From the NCBI GenBank assembly GCA_046757585.1, contig JBHHYR010000244.1:1-5449 (forward strand): a DNA stretch of 5,449 nt, in the 5' to 3' direction. The stretch's first letter is position 1. The number at the start of each line of letters is the position of its first letter. The DNA is from JBHHYR01 sp046757585 (GTDB lineage Bacteria; Desulfobacterota; Binatia; HRBIN30). A program made the translations under genes and the position numbers. This document shows, piece after piece, positions 1 to 5,404 of the stretch. Under the pieces are notes generated by a model. That model searched no databases and had not been told where the DNA came from. It saw only the letters and a program-made list of their open reading frames with translations.

Positions 1-795
1 CAGCGGAGCAGCGAGGCGCTCATGGTCGTTGCTCCCGCGGACCACATCGTCACGGATCAATGCGGCTTCCAGCGTACCCTTCTCGCCGCGTGCGACCTGG
101 CGGCAACGCGCCAGTGCCTCGTGACCCTCGGCGTTCGGCCGACACGGCCGGACACGGGATTCGGGTACATCGAGGTAGGCACGGCGATCGGGCGCGGTGT
201 GGCCAATGCGCACTGGGTCCGCCGCTTTCGCGAGAAGCCGTCCGCGGCAATCGCCGGACGGTACGTGGCGACCGGCCGGCACCTGTGGAATTCGGGAATA
301 TTCGTCTGGCGAGCCGCCGTGTTTCGCACCGCTCTCGCGCGCACCCTGCCCAGGGTGCGCGAGGCGCTGGACGGATTGTGGCGTGGGACAGAGCGCACCG
401 TCACCCGGCGACTGCGGCGCACGTACCCGGGGCTCCCTGCAATCTCCGTGGACACCGGGCTCATGCAGCCCATCGCTACGATGCGGTCGGCTGCACCGCG
501 TGTGGCAGTGTTGCGTGCCGGCTTCGATTGGAACGATGTGGGGAGCTGGAGCGCCATGCCGGAGATCTGGGGCTGCGACCAGGCAGGCAACACCGCTGTG
601 GGCAAGGTCCTGCCCGTCGGCGCAAGTGGCTCGATCGTCTACAGCCCTGAACGCCTGGTGGCGCTTGTCGGTACCAAGGATCTGATCGTGGTCGACAGCC
701 CCGATGCACTGCTGATCTGCGCCCGCAAGCACGCCCAGGACGTGCGTGAGATTACCCGCGCACTGAAGCGGCGGCGCTGGACCCGATACCTGTAG
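1..795 (+). CDS. manC: Mannose-1-phosphate guanylyltransferase, ManC type (5' partial)
   Basis: This gene encodes the enzyme that makes GDP-mannose from mannose-1-phosphate and GTP in the cytoplasm, the entry point to mannose-derived surface polysaccharides. The frame is open from base 1 through the internal ATG at 22, so the start and the N-terminal nucleotide-binding loop lie off the left edge; 264 codons remain. Counting from base 1, family motifs are visible in order: PADHIV at residues 12-17, GFGYIEVG at 53-60, FREKP at 76-80 (pyrophosphorylase lysine), WNSGIFVW at 96-103 and DWNDVGSW at 176-183. The protein stops after the nucleotidyltransferase and short beta region, so there is no fused phosphomannose isomerase domain as in long ManC/AlgA proteins. 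One oddity is SVDTGLM at 149-155, where the family usually has an IDYAVME-like segment. The gene converges on the small membrane-protein gene, 17 bases away. The family call is secure; the in vivo sugar specificity is inferred. Confidence 0.9.
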   Translation, partial: QRSSEALMVVAPADHIVTDQCGFQRTLLAACDLAATRQCLVTLGVRPTRPDTGFGYIEVGTAIGRGVANAHWVRRFREKPSAAIAGRYVATGRHLWNSGIFVWRAAVFRTALARTLPRVREALDGLWRGTERTVTRRLRRTYPGLPAISVDTGLMQPIATMRSAAPRVAVLRAGFDWNDVGSWSAMPEIWGCDQAGNTAVGKVLPVGASGSIVYSPERLVALVGTKDLIVVDSPDALLICARKHAQDVREITRALKRRRWTRYL

Positions 796-812
796 CCGGA
801 TAGCGGCTGCGG

Positions 813-992
813 TCAATCAAGAAATATCAGCACGTACAGGCTCAGCACGGCGACCAGGGCAAAGCCGAGGCCCAGCCCCCAGCCGATCAAGCGGTCACGC
901 GTCGGAGGCTCGAGTTGTTGCAGCGAGTCGCGCATATCGCGCAGCTTTCTGCTGAGCCAGTAGCGATCGATGCCGTACGAGCGGCCGGTCAT
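813..992 (-). CDS. Small single-pass membrane protein, hypothetical (59 aa)
   Basis: I do not recognise a family. The predicted protein has a charged N-terminal part (residues 1-35, with a likely amphipathic helix LSRKLRDMRDSLQQL at 13-27), then PPTRDRLIG and one hydrophobic segment at about 37-57 (WGLGLGFALVAVLSLYVLIF), ending LD. It therefore looks like a C-tail-anchored inner-membrane protein with its N-terminus probably in the cytoplasm. I chose the ATG at 992 because GTGAGG lies 8 bases upstream of it. A longer GTG-start reading from 1067 adds an Arg/Cys-rich stretch that does not look like protein. The gene lies 94 bases downstream of the helicase on the same strand and could be co-transcribed with it. 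Its 3' end faces manC. The coherent membrane profile and ribosome-binding site support a real gene, but the function is unknown. Confidence 0.6.
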   Translation of the reverse strand: MTGRSYGIDRYWLSRKLRDMRDSLQQLEPPTRDRLIGWGLGLGFALVAVLSLYVLIFLD

Positions 993-1086
993 CGCAGCCG
1001 CCTCACAGCAGCACCGGTTTTCCCGCCCTCGAACGACATGGCGCGCCTGTGCTGACCTAAGACACACCTCGGAGGTGCAACGGGTG

Positions 1087-3090
1087 TCACTCTTCCCAAT
1101 CGGGCTCCTGTTCGACCAACGTCAGCGGCCGAAGCAGTTGGCGGGGAATGTCGTCGATGAACCGCGACGGCTTGCCCATGACCATGCCAAGGGCGCGATC
1201 GAAGACGTTGATCGGGTACGTAATGTACAGCTGCTGCTTGGCACGGGTCGCTGCAACGTACATCAGCCGGCGTTCCTCCTCCAGCTCGTCCTGGTCGTGT
1301 ACGTTGTAGTCTGAAGGAAATTTTCCTTCGACAGCCCAGATCACGAAGACGGCTTCCCACTCGAGTCCTTTGGCGGAATGGATGGTCGAAAGGGTGAGCA
1401 AGCCTTCGTCGGGGTCGACGGCCAGGACAGCACCGACGCTATCGCTGGGCGGTTCGAGCGCCATATCCGTGAGCAAGGCCGACAGATTCCGGTAGCGTGC
1501 CGCAATGCTGGCGAAATGCTCCAGATCCTTGCGGCGCTTCGGGTGGTCTTCGCGATGCACCCGCTTGAGGATCGGTTCGTAATAGCGCATGACCTCGTCG
1601 ACCTGTTCTCCTGGTGTGACGCCGGGTACCCGCAGCCGGCGTACGAGACCGGCCAAGGCCTGCAGGTCACTGGTGAACGCGCGCGGGGGAAACGCTTCCA
1701 GTTGTGCCGCCGGATCCCCGTCGGCGAGAACCCAACGTGTGACCTCGTCAGCCGCGCGCGGGCCAAGACGGTCGAGCAGGAGCAGGACCCGATGCCACGA
1801 GACCACGTCCGCGGGGTTTGCCACGATACGCAGGTGTGCCAGAAGGTCCTTGATGTGAGCGGCTTCCACGAACTTGAAGCCGCCACGCTTGACGAAGGGA
1901 ACGTCGCAGCGGGCCAGTTCGATCTCCAGATCGAACGCATGGAAGCCCGAGCGGAACAGCACGGCTACGTTGGGCAGCGCCAGCCCCTCCTCGCGTAGTT
2001 CGAGAATACGCTGGCAGATGAAACGAGATTGGGCGTGCTCGTTCTCGGCGGCAACCAGCACGGGACACGTGCCGCTGGTCTTTGCGCTGAAAAGGTGCTT
2101 GGCGTGTCGTTCGCGCGCCCGCTCGATGACCGCGTTGGTTACATCGAGAATCGGCTGCGTGCTGCGATAGTTTTCTTCCAGAGCAATGATGCGCGTCCCC
2201 GGAAACAAACGTGGAAAATCCATGATATTACGGAAGTTGGCACCGCGGAACGAATAGATGCTTTGCGCGTCATCGCCGACCGCCATGACGTTGTTGTGCT
2301 CGCCCAGCAGCAGGATGATCTCGGCCTGCAGGGCGTTGGTATCCTGATACTCGTCCACCATGATGTAACGGTACGTGCGGACGAGGCGCTGGCGAACGTC
2401 GGTGCTGGCGCGCAAGAGGTCGCGGAGCTTGACCAGGAGGTCGTCGTAGTCGAGCAGCTGCCGCTCGCCCTTGTAGGCCTGGTAGCGCGCCAGCAGCTCC
2501 GCAAGGTCGGGCAGGTGATCCACGAGGTGGGCATACTGCTCTTCGACCAGCTGCTCGAACGGCAGCGACTTGTTGATCGCCATGCTGAACATCTGAGCGA
2601 TCGCCTGCTTGCGCGGAAAGCGCCGCTCTCTCTTGTCGAGACCGAGCTGCGCGCGCACGAGGTTGATGACGTCTTCGGAGTCGCCCCGGTCGAGGATCGT
2701 GAAGTTGGACTGAATCCCGAGCGCGGTGCCGTGCCGGCGCAGGACAGTGTTGGCGAAGGAATGGAAGGTGCCACCGGCGACGCGATCACAGCGTCCATCG
2801 AGCAACGCGGCGGCGCGCCGCAGCATCTCCCCGGCTGCTTTGCGGGTGAACGTGAGCAACAAGATGCTGGCGGGGTCGATTCCGGCCTCGACTAGGCGCG
2901 CCACGCGGTACACCAATGTCCGCGTCTTGCCGGTCCCGGCGCCCGCGACGACCAGCACAGGCCCCTCAATCGTGGTCACGGCTTCGTACTGCGCCGGGTT
3001 CAACTCTTCCCGGTACTTGATGCGGAAGTGCTCGGGACGCCGCAGTTCCCGATCACGGCGGAGCACGTACCTGTCCGAGTCAGTGCGCAT
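1087..3090 (-). CDS. UvrD/PcrA/Rep-family ATP-dependent 3'-5' DNA helicase (SF1A)
   Basis: This is an ATP-driven single-strand DNA translocase and helicase of the repair and replication-restart group. With ATG at 3090 the product is 667 aa and shows the complete SF1A motif set: Q-motif ELNPAQYEAV (29-38), Walker A AGAGTGKT (49-56), Ia LLLTFTRKAA (77-86), Walker B VDEYQD (245-250), III VGDDAQSIYSFRGA (271-284), IV EENYRST (305-311), V TIHSAKGLEWE (569-579) and VI EEERRLMYVAATRAK (604-618). The motifs look intact, so the enzyme should be active. The chain ends about 50 residues after motif VI, so the C-terminal Tudor-like extension of PcrA/UvrD is absent and the length is nearer Rep. I cannot assign it to UvrD, PcrA or Rep specifically. 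The start is uncertain: no good ribosome-binding site precedes 3090, an in-frame GTG lies at 3105, and an ATG at 3204 would add an implausible Arg-rich leader. A small membrane-protein gene follows on the same strand. Confidence 0.93.
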   Translation of the reverse strand: MRTDSDRYVLRRDRELRRPEHFRIKYREELNPAQYEAVTTIEGPVLVVAGAGTGKTRTLVYRVARLVEAGIDPASILLLTFTRKAAGEMLRRAAALLDGRCDRVAGGTFHSFANTVLRRHGTALGIQSNFTILDRGDSEDVINLVRAQLGLDKRERRFPRKQAIAQMFSMAINKSLPFEQLVEEQYAHLVDHLPDLAELLARYQAYKGERQLLDYDDLLVKLRDLLRASTDVRQRLVRTYRYIMVDEYQDTNALQAEIILLLGEHNNVMAVGDDAQSIYSFRGANFRNIMDFPRLFPGTRIIALEENYRSTQPILDVTNAVIERARERHAKHLFSAKTSGTCPVLVAAENEHAQSRFICQRILELREEGLALPNVAVLFRSGFHAFDLEIELARCDVPFVKRGGFKFVEAAHIKDLLAHLRIVANPADVVSWHRVLLLLDRLGPRAADEVTRWVLADGDPAAQLEAFPPRAFTSDLQALAGLVRRLRVPGVTPGEQVDEVMRYYEPILKRVHREDHPKRRKDLEHFASIAARYRNLSALLTDMALEPPSDSVGAVLAVDPDEGLLTLSTIHSAKGLEWEAVFVIWAVEGKFPSDYNVHDQDELEEERRLMYVAATRAKQQLYITYPINVFDRALGMVMGKPSRFIDDIPRQLLRPLTLVEQEPDWEE

Positions 3091-3294
3091 CCGGCGACTG
3101 TGCACCCGAGCGCTGTGGCGCCTCAGGCGCCGCGCCGCGGCCGGTGAACGTCCCGCCCGTGGCCGGCTTCGGCTTGCGAACACGCGGCCGCATCGGTACT
3201 GCAAGTTCTGGGGATCCCGATGCGCCGCCGCCGGGCTGAAGAGGCCCGGGCGGCGGGCGAAAGCGGGCGGCGTCGAGCGTCATGCGTAGACCAG

Positions 3295-3303
3295 AATATA
3301 CCA
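3295..3303 (-). promoter_or_regulatory. Candidate extended -10 promoter for the helicase
   Basis: Reading the minus strand, TGGTATATT fits the extended -10 pattern TGnTATAAT with one mismatch and stands out as an AT-rich patch in very GC-rich DNA. The best -35 at 17 bases is TTTGTA, which is poor (3 of 6). Transcription would start near 3288, giving the helicase a leader of roughly 200 bases. No equally good promoter for the divergent TusA-like gene is visible in the 285-base gap (3091-3375). The assignment is inferred from sequence only. Confidence 0.35.
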
Positions 3304-3375
3304 AGCACCGGCAAGGCTACAAAGCGTGGTCAACAACACGCGGGGGTCAGCAGGTGCCCAGCGCGACGACCAGTC

Positions 3376-3594
3376 ATGGCTGACGTGCTCGACCTGCGCG
3401 GCGTCCGCTGCCCCCTCAACTGGGCTAAAGCCAAGGTGTACCTCGAAACGCTGCCCCGGGGGGCAGAACTGCGTCTGATCATCGATGATCCCAAAGGCGC
3501 ACGGGATATCCCGCGCGCGGCTGAAGCGGCAGGCTACGCGGTCGCCAACGTGGAACGCTGGGCGGGGGAATGGCACATCGTGATCCACACCTGA
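3376..3594 (+). CDS. TusA-family sulfur-carrier-like protein (72 aa)
   Basis: This is a small cytoplasmic protein of the TusA/SirA/YedF fold. Known members carry a persulfide on the motif cysteine and pass sulfur between partners, for instance in tRNA thiolation or sulfur oxidation. The sequence shows the diagnostic start of the fold, LDLRGVRCPLNWAKAK (residues 5-20), then LPRGAELRLIIDDPKGARDIPRAAEAAGY and a final strand WHIVIHT. The length is typical. Cys12 is present, but CPxP reads CPLN: the second proline is Asn15. I recall this CPLN/CPMN variant from anaerobe and deltaproteobacterial homologues, so it looks like a subfamily trait rather than decay. ATG 3376 is chosen because family homology begins there; the frame is open upstream to 3220 but that segment is Arg-rich and non-homologous. 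No strong ribosome-binding site is seen. No sulfur-metabolism gene lies nearby, so its partner is unknown. Confidence 0.85.
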   Translation: MADVLDLRGVRCPLNWAKAKVYLETLPRGAELRLIIDDPKGARDIPRAAEAAGYAVANVERWAGEWHIVIHT

Positions 3595-3647
3595 GCGGGC
3601 CGCGACCGGTGGGCGTGCGCCACGGATGCCGCCATCCCGCGGTGATC

Positions 3648-3687
3648 GGAAAAGAGCCCTGGCACGCTGCTGCTGCGTGTCAGGGGC
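3648..3687 (-). terminator. Intrinsic terminator of the Cys-rich protein gene, overlapping its stop codon
   Basis: On the minus strand GCCCCTGACACGC and GCGTGCCAGGGC form a stem of about 12 pairs (one bulged C, one A-C mismatch) around a 7-base loop AGCAGCA, followed directly by TCTTTTCC. The TGA stop of the upstream gene (3680-3682) sits inside the left arm. There is no T-run on the plus-strand side, so it should act mainly on minus-strand transcripts and also shields the convergent TusA-like gene. Confidence 0.7.
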
Positions 3688-4606
3688 CTGCGGTTCCCGT
3701 CGGACTGGGCTGCGATTGAGTCGGCGAAACCTCGGGTGTGACGGTCGGTGCCGGCGTGTCCGTTGCAGGGGGGGCCGCGGTTGGTGACGGTGTGGCCGAC
3801 TCGGCCGGCGTGTCTGTTGATGTCGCAGTCGGCGCGGGCGTGGCGGTGGAAACCGCCGTAGCCGTGGGCGTCGGCGCCGGGCATCCATTGAGGGCGTTGT
3901 TCACCGCCGTGAGAATCTCGTCGATGGTGATCAGTCCGTCCGCGTTGGCATCGCCCGCCCCGCAGACCCCGGCTTCGACCTCCCCCAGGGCGTTGTTTAC
4001 CAGCACGAGCAGTTCGTCAATGGTCACGGCACCGTCCCCGTCGCAGTCACCGATGCAGCCCGGGCGTCTCGGCCGGCCCTGGCAGAGACCCCCGATGCAG
4101 TCGCCGTCATCGACGCAGGGAAAGCCCTCGGAACCTCCCGATACGCACACTCGGCCGGTCGCCGCGCATTGCGAGCCGGGACACTGCGCGTCTCGCAAGC
4201 ACGCAAGGCCCTCAGTGTCGCCTGCCAGGCACACCTTCTGCGTGGCTGTACAGCCGGCGCCCCCGCGGCAGTCAAAGGCCACATCGCAGCATTCTCCTGC
4301 AGATACTCCGCCGTTACACGTCCCGAGAGTGGGATCCAGGTCACAGGGCGGGTCCGCCGAACAGGTGCCGCCGCTGCAATCACACGGCAGTGCGTCGTCG
4401 TCACCGCCGTCGCAGATTCCCAGGGCGATCACGCACACGCCATCCGGGCAGCCCTCGGTCTCCGTGCAGGCCATGCCGTCGGCGGTGCCGCCCGAGCACA
4501 GGAACTCGCCCGTCGGCTGCTGCGCCCGCACCGCCTGAGGCACACTGAGGGAGAGGAGCAGGAACCCGAGGCATGTGGCGACGACCTGGCCGTGTGTTGG
4601 TTTCAT
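3680..4606 (-). CDS. Secreted Cys-rich repeat protein with paired dockerin/EF-hand loops and Thr/Pro tail
   Basis: No named family is recognised, but the architecture is clear. Residues 1-28 are a Sec signal peptide (Lys2, hydrophobic core about 8-22, cleavage AVRA|QQ). Residues 37-175 hold about five Cys modules. Modules at 37-58, 126-147 and 154-175 share the exact spacing C-x9-C-x5-C-x4-C, while those at 65-82 and 97-119 are variants. Two calcium-type loops follow: D187/D189/D191/T195/E198 and D219/N221/D223/T227/E230, each continuing into a near-identical helix (VNNALGE, VNNALNG). This resembles a type I dockerin duplicated unit. Residues 242-308 are a Pro/Thr/Ser/Ala tail without LPxTG or a membrane segment. 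The protein is probably extracytoplasmic, disulfide-stabilised and calcium-binding, perhaps adhesive or scaffolding; that role is inferred. ATG 4606 is preceded by GGAGGAGGAAG (4616-4626), a strong ribosome-binding site. It ends in its own terminator and diverges from the tRNA operon. Confidence 0.85.
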   Translation of the reverse strand: MKPTHGQVVATCLGFLLLSLSVPQAVRAQQPTGEFLCSGGTADGMACTETEGCPDGVCVIALGICDGGDDDALPCDCSGGTCSADPPCDLDPTLGTCNGGVSAGECCDVAFDCRGGAGCTATQKVCLAGDTEGLACLRDAQCPGSQCAATGRVCVSGGSEGFPCVDDGDCIGGLCQGRPRRPGCIGDCDGDGAVTIDELLVLVNNALGEVEAGVCGAGDANADGLITIDEILTAVNNALNGCPAPTPTATAVSTATPAPTATSTDTPAESATPSPTAAPPATDTPAPTVTPEVSPTQSQPSPTGTAGP

Positions 4607-4816
4607 GACGATCCGCTTCCTCCTCCGGGGACGTCTTCCGCCGCGCGCTGCGCTGGCGTTGCCTGCTCATACGGCGCCTGCGCAGGGGTGTCAATCGTGC
4701 GCCGGGCACCTTCCAGCGGCTGCTCTGAAGCGGGGGGAGATTGTGCATACGGGAGTTGGCCAGGTGCGGAATGGCCGGCCGCGGCAGGGTGAGGGAACGC
4801 GGTAGCAGGTGTGGTC

Positions 4817-4837
4817 GGGCTATTGACAGTTTAGCCC
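4817..4837. repeat. Inverted repeat enclosing the -35 box
   Basis: GGGCTA (4817-4822) and TAGCCC (4832-4837) are perfect 6-base inverted arms separated by 9 bases, and the TTGACA hexamer begins exactly where the left arm ends. The placement and arm geometry (15 bases centre to centre) would suit a dimeric regulator overlapping RNA polymerase contacts, but a chance repeat cannot be excluded in GC-rich DNA. Confidence 0.45.
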
Positions 4838-4851
4838 TGGTATTGTAACAG
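4823..4851 (+). promoter_or_regulatory. Sigma-70-type promoter of the tRNA-tuf operon
   Basis: A perfect -35 hexamer TTGACA (4823-4828) is followed after 17 bases by TAACAG (4846-4851), only a 3-of-6 match to TATAAT. It lies in a distinctly AT-rich pocket about 90 bases upstream of the first tRNA, on the correct strand. Transcription would begin near 4858, leaving a leader of about 60 bases to be trimmed by tRNA processing. The -35 call is good; the exact -10 is uncertain. Confidence 0.6.
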
Positions 4852-4918
4852 AATTCATTTGCGCCAGCTTCTGCGCACGGTGGGCATGGTCAGCACGGGA
4901 TGGTGGCGCGGCAGCCGA

Positions 4919-4993
4919 GCCGATGTAGCTCAAAGGTAGAGCGACTGACTTGTAATCAGTAGGTTGCCAGTTCAAGTCTGGCCATCGGCTCCA
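4919..4993 (+). tRNA. tRNA-Thr (anticodon TGT)
   Basis: A complete cloverleaf reads ACA codons. The acceptor GCCGATG pairs fully with CATCGGC, the D stem is GCTC/GAGC, and the anticodon stem ACTGA/TCAGT encloses the loop CTTGTAA with TGT at 4951-4953. The T stem GCCAG/CTGGC encloses TTCAAGT. The discriminator is T (4990) and the 3' CCA is encoded (4991-4993). It is first in the cluster, the position of thrU in the E. coli operon. Confidence 0.97.
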
Positions 4994-5000
4994 AGCGTGC

Positions 5001-5086
<86 letters not shown>

Positions 5087-5091
5087 GGGCG

Positions 5092-5109
5092 ATTGGGTAC
5101 ATTGGGTAC
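5092..5109. repeat. Tandem 9-base direct repeat in the tRNA-Tyr/tRNA-Gly spacer
   Basis: ATTGGGTAC occurs twice with no gap (5092-5100 and 5101-5109) in the 39-base spacer between two tRNA genes. It is probably a short slippage duplication; no function is evident. Confidence 0.8.
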
Positions 5110-5125
5110 AGATGTGCTTGAACGA

Positions 5126-5199
5126 GCGGGAGTAGCTCAGTTGGTTAGAGCATCAGCCTTCCAAGCTGAGGGTCGCGGGTTCGAATCCCGTTTCCCGCT
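5126..5199 (+). tRNA. tRNA-Gly (anticodon TCC), CCA not encoded
   Basis: A complete cloverleaf reads GGA codons. The acceptor GCGGGAG pairs with TTCCCGC (one G-T pair at the base), the D stem is GCTC/GAGC, and the anticodon stem TCAGC/GCTGA encloses CTTCCAA with TCC at 5160-5162. The T arm is GCGGG-TTCGAAT-CCCGT. The discriminator is T (5199), as usual for tRNA-Gly. The next bases are TCC, so the 3' CCA must be added by nucleotidyltransferase. Confidence 0.97.
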
Positions 5200-5242
5200 T
5201 CCTTATGTGATATGGAAGAGCACCCCGACTGACGAGCGGGGA

Positions 5243-5266
5243 GCGAGGACGAGGGCGAAGACGAGG
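5243..5266. repeat. Tandem 12-base purine-rich repeat in the tRNA-Gly/tRNA-Thr spacer
   Basis: GCGAGGACGAGG (5243-5254) is followed immediately by GCGAAGACGAGG (5255-5266), 11 of 12 identical. It sits in the longest spacer of the cluster (5200-5300), which is otherwise gene-free. Just upstream CCCCG and CGGGG (5223-5227, 5237-5241) can pair. Confidence 0.75.
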
Positions 5267-5271
5267 CGTGG

Positions 5272-5289
5272 GCACGCTGTGGTGCGTGC
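5272..5289. repeat. Inverted repeat (potential hairpin) before the second tRNA-Thr
   Basis: GCACGC and GCGTGC are perfect 6-base arms around TGTGGT. A competing inverted repeat GCGTG/CACGC (5266-5270, 5273-5277) shares the CACGC arm, so only one can form at a time. There is no T-run after it, so it is unlikely to be a terminator. It ends 11 bases before the tRNA and may aid precursor folding. Confidence 0.5.
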
Positions 5290-5300
5290 ATGGGCGGGAT

Positions 5301-5374
5301 GCCCAGGTAGCTCAGACGGTTAGAGCGCGTCCTTGGTAAGGACGAGGTCGGCGGTTCGATTCCGCTCCTGGGCT
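5301..5374 (+). tRNA. tRNA-Thr (anticodon GGT), CCA not encoded
   Basis: A complete cloverleaf reads ACC and ACT codons. The acceptor GCCCAGG pairs fully with CCTGGGC, the anticodon stem CGTCC/GGACG encloses TTGGTAA with GGT at 5335-5337, and the T arm is GGCGG-TTCGATT-CCGCT. The discriminator is T (5374), followed by TTT instead of CCA. It lies 30 bases upstream of tuf with no terminator between them, the position of thrT next to tufB in E. coli. Confidence 0.97.
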
Positions 5375-5404
5375 TTTCTCGCGACCTGGCAGGTGGACTG
5401 AACG

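Larger units (their letters stand above)
4607..4918. other. Divergent intergenic region between the secreted-protein gene and the tRNA-tuf operon
   Basis: No convincing gene is seen in these 312 bases. The left end carries the ribosome-binding site of the minus-strand secreted protein (4616-4626). The middle has a 10-base perfect palindrome CCTGCGCAGG (4677-4686) of unknown meaning. The right third is an AT-rich pocket (about 4821-4860) with the tRNA operon promoter and an inverted repeat. The leader after it contains a 5-base inverted repeat TGCGC/GCGCA (4860-4864 and 4873-4877). I did not find a boxA-like antitermination sequence. Confidence 0.6.

Noticed and set aside
794..808. Possible bidirectional terminator between manC and the small membrane-protein gene
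   Set aside because: AGCCG/CGGCT gives only a 5-pair stem with a 5-base loop and no T-run on either strand.
1065..1077. Interrupted palindrome CACCTC-G-GAGGTG after the helicase stop
   Set aside because: Only a short hairpin can form and no T-run follows, so it is neither a convincing terminator nor a clear operator.
2029..2895. Long plus-strand reading frame (288 codons) antisense to the helicase
   Set aside because: It has no recognisable motif and overlaps a gene with a complete helicase motif set. Such frames are expected opposite GC-rich coding DNA.
3220..3375. N-terminal extension of the TusA-like protein
   Set aside because: The added 52 residues are Arg-rich and unlike the family, and homology starts right at the ATG at 3376.
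3738..4538. Plus-strand reading frame (266 codons) opposite the secreted Cys-rich gene
   Set aside because: Its Val/Ala/Gly-rich composition mirrors the Thr/Pro tail on the other strand. The minus-strand product has a signal peptide, ribosome-binding site and ordered repeats.
4842..4847. Minus-strand TACAAT as a -10 box for the secreted-protein gene
   Set aside because: It matches 5 of 6 bases but has no -35 at a suitable distance, and the gene starts about 235 bases away. It overlaps the plus-strand promoter and is probably incidental.
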